The notes below the pieces were generated by a model, which was not told where the DNA came from, made no database searches, and saw only the letters and a list, made by a program, of their open reading frames with translations. The position numbers were made by a program, and so were the translations under genes. Source: Artocarpus heterophyllus (lineage: Eukaryota; Streptophyta; Magnoliopsida; Rosales; Moraceae). From it: a stretch of 64,000 nucleotides of DNA. The DNA is taken from the NCBI GenBank assembly GCA_025403435.1, contig JAJQZP010000438.1:212768-276767 (forward strand). The letters are read 5' to 3'. This document shows positions 59,310-64,000 of the stretch, one piece after another; position 1 is the stretch's first letter; every line of letters begins with the position of its first letter.

Positions 59310-61277
59310 TGTAACGCCCCTATATGGGGGTTAACAGTTTTTAATGAGATAAAATAAAAATAAATAATAAAAGTAAAACCTTAAAGATTAAAATTTGCCC
59401 GGGACTTAAATGAAAACTCTCAACTCAAAAATAAAAATATAAACGACAAATAAACCACAGTTTTAATGTAGCACCTTAAATTTAATAATATAAACTGTTG
59501 TCATCATCATTTTAACCCTCAACACATTGTAATACAGTCACAGAAAGTAACAATTGATGCTTACATTATCATGAAGAACATTCTCAACAATTGAACAGTC
59601 CCAATGTAATATAGTTACATCGCTTCCTCAACTATATTTCTCGTAGCCACCTCACACTTAGTGAGTCCTGAAAAGATATAAACATAAGGGTATGAGCAAC
59701 ACTATGCTCAGTAGAGAAAGCCATTACTCACCTTTATCATTACCACATTAAAATCTGCATGGTTAGTAAGTCACATCATATTCCAGATTATGAGGTTTAT
59801 TATGATCACATCTTATGGATACCGTAGTTAATCATTACCAAGTGTCATAATTACACATTTATACAAATATTACCAATCATCATTGTTCCTAGGTATCCAT
59901 GTTAAATTGAGTATCACTCAACTCATCGAAACTCAAATGGGCGCACTTGATCACCCTATAAACATTCCAAGGGTGTTCCGGTGAGGGGACATCAAGCCCC
60001 GAGTCCTCACCAAATCGATTCCTGTACAGTGTGTTCTGGGACTTTCAACCCAAGGAAGCGTCATCGCCTTCCCCCTATTTTACCTTTTAGGGTATTCATG
60101 CCCAAGGACGTAACCGTCGCCCTCTTCATGTCTCACAATTTCTCTATATTGAATCATTATCAATAGAGTTAGTTTTCCTAACCATGCTTCTCAATTTATA
60201 ACATGTGTCAATTCATTATGTTCCTCGCCGTACAATACAAGACGAGTCCATGTCATAGTTTCATATGTGATAATCATATAATATCAGTTCAACATAGATA
60301 TATATATATATTGCGGCAAAACAATCAATTTTAATTCTATAAAAACCTCACAAAAGATGAGTAATAGAATCCCTACCTTTTAAGCTTATCAACAGTCTCT
60401 TAATCCTGGAATCAATTAACGTTAGCTCCATACTCCCTTGATCCTAAGGCGTGCATAAGGACAATTAAAACTAAAGCACAACATACAACTACATTCATAA
60501 AATTTATTTTAATTTAATCTTAGAATTTCAAGAAATAACCACTGCCCATAGAGGTATTATAAAGTTTAACAATATAAATTTTCTGTCTAGGGCATATACA
60601 CTTAGACTTCATACATATGCTCCAAAATAGCAACAAACATATACTTAGGTTTAAGAACGCAAATTTGAATAATCCTTTAGTATAAAAGAAAATTTATAAA
60701 TGAAAGACTAAATTTGTTCATAAGATTCTAACCTCGGATTATGGTTAGTTGGAAGCTTGAAATGGCTTCAAAACAGGTTCCTTTACTTCGGTATGACTGA
60801 AATTCTTGCTCAAATGGAGGTGATGGTGGCTGATTTTTATGGCTGCCTTGAAGAAGTTCTCTAAGTATTTTGCTTCAGCAAAGAAATGAGAAGAAGAGTG
60901 TGGGAACCGTGGAAGAAAAAGGAAGAAAAGATGAAGTCTTTGAAAAGAAGTGATAGAAACAATTATAGAGGAGACATGTTGAAGCATGTCACGGAGGAAA
61001 TAAAGAAAATGAGGGTCAAGAGTAGTTGGAAAATATATCCTTATGTCTCATCTAAAGACTTTAACACACATAATGCCAATATGACATTTTTGAGATTTAT
61101 TAGAAGTTCTAAGGCTTTTTAGTAATCATACTAAATAAATATAGGAGAATTTTAGAAAATTTAAAAATAGATAAAAATAAATATTATAAAATAAATTTAA
61201 ATGAAGCAATTTTTTTTTATACATTAAAAATTAATTTAATTACCTCAATACCCGTTAGGAGAATAACGGGTGTCACA
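59310..61277 (-). repeat. 3' LTR of a minus-strand Ty3-gypsy element (1,968 bp)
   Basis: Starts TGTAACGCCCC and ends GGGTGTCACA. It is immediately followed (plus sense) by the reverse complement of a polypurine tract, so it is the 3' LTR of an element transcribed from the minus strand. CCATC at 59305-59309 should be one copy of the target duplication; the other would lie outside the window. The first about 1,134 bp match the solo LTR at 27567-28702 closely, whereas 60444-61206 is unrelated to the solo LTR's middle. Confidence 0.88.
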
Positions 61278-61315
61278 GCTCTACCCCCCTTAAAGAAATT
61301 TCGTCCTCGAAATTT
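61278..61315 (-). other. Gypsy polypurine tract and internal 3' end
   Basis: On the minus strand 'gaggacgaaatttctttaag' runs into GGGGGGTAGAGC immediately before the LTR start TGTGACACCC. This is the characteristic 3' end of plant Ty3-gypsy internal regions. Confidence 0.85.
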
Positions 61316-62246
61316 CAATTCTAGCAATACTAGTAAAAATTTTAATTCCATTATGATTCCAATTCCGAGTCTAAACCGTTAATGTTGTTTGTCCTCCAAA
61401 TTTAAATTATCGTATCTCCACTCATTTACTTGCATAATAAATCTTACTCCTAAATCCCTCAATGAGAGTATTTTTGACAAGTTTCAACTTGTAACACCGT
61501 ATAATAGTCTAAGAATCTGATCAGGCATACATATTGACCATATCATGATTCCAGTCCTTCATTGTCCATGGACTGTGATTTACAATCACATTTAAGGAGA
61601 TTGCCAGAGAAATTTTATATACTTCATCTTTAGGTTCCTTTTCCTTTTTGAGTAAGGAAAAGTCAAATATATTTGATTTCATACCTCAACTAATAAACTA
61701 AAACATAATCATAAAACATATATCACAAACGCTTTTATTCAAAACTATACATTAAACTTACTCATAGAGATATTAAACGGAATCTCAGAGTTGCAAACAT
61801 ACCCGACATATTTTTCATTAAACAGCTATCCTCATGACACAAACATTCAATCCAAATAATATACTCATATTTCATATGGAATATCCCCATAACTGACTCT
61901 GGTACTTCCACATAATATTAACAGAATATTACACATTACAAACATAATACGGATACGTTTCGAGAGTACAAGGCACTCCGTATACCAGCTATCCATATCA
62001 TGCATGCTTAGAGGATACAAAAACATCGATAAACAAAAGATCGGACCTTAAGAAGGATGCGTTTCGAGAGCATCAAGTACTCTGTATCCAGCCATCCCGG
62101 CATTAGGCTCAATGAATCTAAAAGATTTAACAACGACGTACCACAAGAAACATAGAATACAAGGTAAACGGTTATTCGTAACACACGAAATACGGACACA
62201 CATGCCTACATGCCAAAGATAAAACAAAAAGATTACAGATGGAGAT
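61316..62246 (-). other. Non-coding interval between LOG-like ORF and gypsy polypurine tract
   Basis: No integrase or chromodomain coding sequence is visible where a standard gypsy element would have it. There is a two-copy motif ('gtttcgagagtacaaggcac' at about 61957 and 'gtttcgagagcatcaagtac' at about 62062) and a TGTAACACC sequence at about 61489 that could be the end of another LTR. The stretch resembles gypsy non-coding sequence in style. Confidence 0.4.
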
Positions 62247-62918
62247 TCAAATCAATTGGCCGCTCCCGGCTTTCCCTTTCCCATTCAAGCTTGGATGTTG
62301 CAGTGTCGGATTCTGGATGTATGATTTGCATTTTATCAATTCCTCAGCTGTTGAAGCAGTGACAAAGATTTGTCTCTCCGATTCTGTAGTGATGTTTTCT
62401 TCCACAGCGTAATCTAGAAATTTCAAAAGACCGTCATAAAAACCCTTTACGTTCAGCAGACCCAAAGGTTTGGAATAAAAGCCCAACAATTGCCCACAAG
62501 CAACTACAAATATTTCCTCAAGAGTACCTAGACCACCAGGTAATGCTATAAAAGCATCAGAATTATAGATTATGTCTTTAAAATTTTTAGGGATACTCCT
62601 GACTCCTTCTCCCTTACCTATGGCTTCCTTACAAAGGTTTCCTTCAACTGGAATATGAGGCCAAATTCTTACATCAGTAGCGTCGCTAGACCTAGCTGCT
62701 AGTGCCATATTTACCATCATTTTTATACTACCACCCCCATAGATTATGTTAATCTTCTTGTGTGCTAGGACTTGCCCTAAGTGATTTGCAGCTTCTAAAT
62801 AAGCTTTATCTTTTCCAAAGCTGGAACCACAAAAGACACAGACATTCTTTATTTTCTTCGTGGACTGGGAGGTAGACATATTTGGTTTATAGAAGTGGTT
62901 GCTTAATGTCTGCTCCAC
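62247..62918 (-). CDS. LOG-like (cytokinin riboside 5'-monophosphate phosphoribohydrolase family) ORF, altered motifs, 223 aa
   Basis: The family releases active cytokinin bases from their riboside monophosphates. The N-terminal NVCVFCGSS and the PGGLGTLEE motif (127-135) with its catalytic Glu are kept, and GLLNVKGFYDGLL and ASTAEELI follow as in plant LOGs. The length of 223 aa is normal for the family. Two key places differ. The glycine-rich GGGSxGLMG motif reads GGGSIKMMV (61-69), and the Arg-containing helix before DAFIALPGG reads IPKNFKDIIYNS, without the usual Arg. Substrate binding may therefore be lost. There is no intron in the whole frame. A second Met at residue 14 is an alternative start. 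It lies in the sense orientation of the adjacent gypsy 3' LTR. It could be a retrocopy, a gene captured by the retroelement, or a diverged host paralogue. Confidence 0.75.
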   Translation of the reverse strand: MEQTLSNHFYKPNMSTSQSTKKIKNVCVFCGSSFGKDKAYLEAANHLGQVLAHKKINIIYGGGSIKMMVNMALAARSSDATDVRIWPHIPVEGNLCKEAIGKGEGVRSIPKNFKDIIYNSDAFIALPGGLGTLEEIFVVACGQLLGFYSKPLGLLNVKGFYDGLLKFLDYAVEENITTESERQIFVTASTAEELIKCKSYIQNPTLQHPSLNGKGKAGSGQLI

Positions 62919-63521
62919 TTAGACTTCGGGTTCTACATGAGATTTTAAAGATGAGAAATATACAAAAAGGGCTAAAGAGATAGACGAGTAGGTAATGAAA
63001 AGGTAATCCAAAGATTTAAACAAAATCTTGTGCGGATAAGAAAGTAAGATAAGGTGATTGATAGTTTATAGAAAATCTGATTCACTTTTGAAAAAGATTA
63101 GACTCTAATTGTATAACTTTTGACAATTGAGAACAATTCGACAGAAGACCCTCATGATACAACTGTAGACTTTTTGACAAATATACACCAAGTCTAGAAA
63201 TTTAATATAAACGACAAATACTGTAGAACTTTTGAAATTTGAGACACAAATCTTGAAATATCTGGATAAGCTTTTCAAAATTCAAACATATTACTGTACT
63301 GTATGTGACGTGTCTGATAAGATAATATATTTTATTATATATATATTTAAGAAAATCATAAATTAAATAAGATATTAACACTTACTGTATCAATCTAATA
63401 ATCACAATTATTTCAAACACAAAAGCAAATATTCTGAGTAAAAGAAAAACACAAACTGTTGAACATCAGCTAAAACTGCTTCAAATAAGTAAAGACTAAA
63501 TAACCTTTATAGAGTGATGAC
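62919..63521 (-). other. AT-rich spacer between the two right-end ORFs
   Basis: No coding sequence was recognised. TA-rich near 63325-63350. It separates the LOG-like start from the stop of the virus-like ORF by about 600 nt. Confidence 0.45.
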
Positions 63522-64000
63522 TTATTCCCCATCCAGTTTTCTTATGGCTTGGCAAACAGGATCTAGAAATACCATATTCCTAAGGCGTTGTCTTTCTGTA
63601 TAAAATTTAGGCCAAAGTTTAAAAATAGCTCCTTGAACATATCCACTAGGGTGACCGTGGAGAGGAGGATGGATACTATCCAAGTTCTCCTTTGAAAGTC
63701 CATTCTTACAAAACCTTATTTTATCCTCTCTAGTCGTAGACATATAACCAGGTGAAGTACATTTACCGTTACAATTTTGTCTTCCACATTTGTTACAAGT
63801 GACCACGATGGCACGAGCTCTTCTTTTCATTGCACTACGACTGGTACCTGTTCCTGGTAAACCGACATCTTGACTAAAGTCACTCGGACGGATTTTCCCC
63901 TCTATTAACATTCTCACATCACAAGGGATACCAAAACGCATAAGAATCCACAACCGAGTAATTCTAGCCTTGTATTTCTTTCTAAGAATCTTTTGGGAGA
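63522..64000 (-). CDS. Carlavirus-like cysteine-rich nucleic-acid-binding protein ORF (partial, open at window edge)
   Basis: The minus-strand frame is open from the window edge to the TAA at 63522-63524, at least 158 codons. A hydrophobic helix (ITRLWILMRFGIPCDVRMLI) is followed by a Gly/Ser linker, a basic run (KRRARA) and a C4 cluster CNKCGRQNCNGKC, then a Pro-Gly. This order (N-terminal helix with 'P.DV', basic run, four close cysteines, 'PG') is that of the small cysteine-rich nucleic-acid-binding proteins of carlaviruses (Betaflexiviridae), which act in RNA binding and silencing suppression or host gene effects. The C-terminal extension of about 75 aa (HPPLHGHPSGYVQG ... VCQAIRKLDGE) is not one I recognise. 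If the match is right, this is an endogenous viral element with no stop or frameshift in the visible part. Alternatively it is a host or transposon zinc-binding protein with chance similarity. Confidence 0.45.
   Translation of the reverse strand, partial: SQKILRKKYKARITRLWILMRFGIPCDVRMLIEGKIRPSDFSQDVGLPGTGTSRSAMKRRARAIVVTCNKCGRQNCNGKCTSPGYMSTTREDKIRFCKNGLSKENLDSIHPPLHGHPSGYVQGAIFKLWPKFYTERQRLRNMVFLDPVCQAIRKLDGE

Noticed and set aside
1..64000. CRISPR arrays, bacterial operons, rRNA genes and organelle DNA insertions
   Set aside because: No regularly spaced short repeats with unique spacers, no rRNA-like sequence, and no stretch recognised as plastid or mitochondrial. The content is nuclear plant DNA.

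Overview
This is 64 kb of AT-rich nuclear DNA from a flowering plant. The genes have GT-AG introns, typical plant families appear (SnRK2 kinase, CBL calcium sensor, PPR protein, LOG-like protein), and the intergenic space is filled with plant transposons (Ty1-copia, Ty3-gypsy LTRs, CACTA, foldback MITEs). The gene set fits a eudicot. I cannot name the species from sequence alone.

Layout. 0-3.8 kb: a small LTR element resembling a TRIM, a decayed tRNA-Gly and an intact tRNA-Trp(CCA). 4.25-7.51 kb (minus): a complete nine-exon SnRK2 kinase of 341 aa, with a TATA box and an ABRE-type motif upstream. 8-24.8 kb: gene desert with MITE-like pieces, a degraded LTR-like zone and a 2.3 kb direct tandem duplication. 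24.87-32.82 kb: a complete Ty1-copia element with a 5-bp target duplication (GAGTA). Its polyprotein carries seven amber stops and is split by a 2.4 kb solo gypsy-type LTR that has its own target duplication (TGATC). 36.4-40.2 kb (plus): a complete eight-exon calcineurin B-like sensor of the CBL1/CBL9 type, 213 aa. 40.4-43.2 kb: foldback MITEs, a 3 x 128 bp array and a long-inverted-repeat element. 44.27-46.41 kb (plus): a PPR gene broken by six one-base frameshifts. 47.42-49.33 kb (minus): an intact 634-aa single-exon protein with divergent TraB-like features. 50-59.3 kb: TIR elements with GC-rich cores and two CACTA relatives in opposite orientation. 59.3 kb to the end: the 3' LTR and polypurine tract of a minus-strand gypsy element, then, on the same strand, an intronless LOG-like ORF with altered key motifs and an ORF, open at the window edge, that resembles the cysteine-rich nucleic-acid-binding protein of carlaviruses.

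The host genes show no operon-like relationship. SnRK2 and CBL both belong to osmotic/ABA/calcium stress signalling, but they lie 30 kb apart and that may be coincidence. The most unusual part is the right end. A virus-like cysteine-rich ORF and a degenerate cytokinin-activating-enzyme homologue sit upstream of a retrotransposon 3' LTR in its own transcriptional orientation. Also notable are seven W-box cores clustered in the presumed U3 of the solo LTR, a swap of the U3 segment between the two gypsy LTRs, and a palindromic GC array in the copia LTRs whose copy-number changes account for the difference in LTR length.
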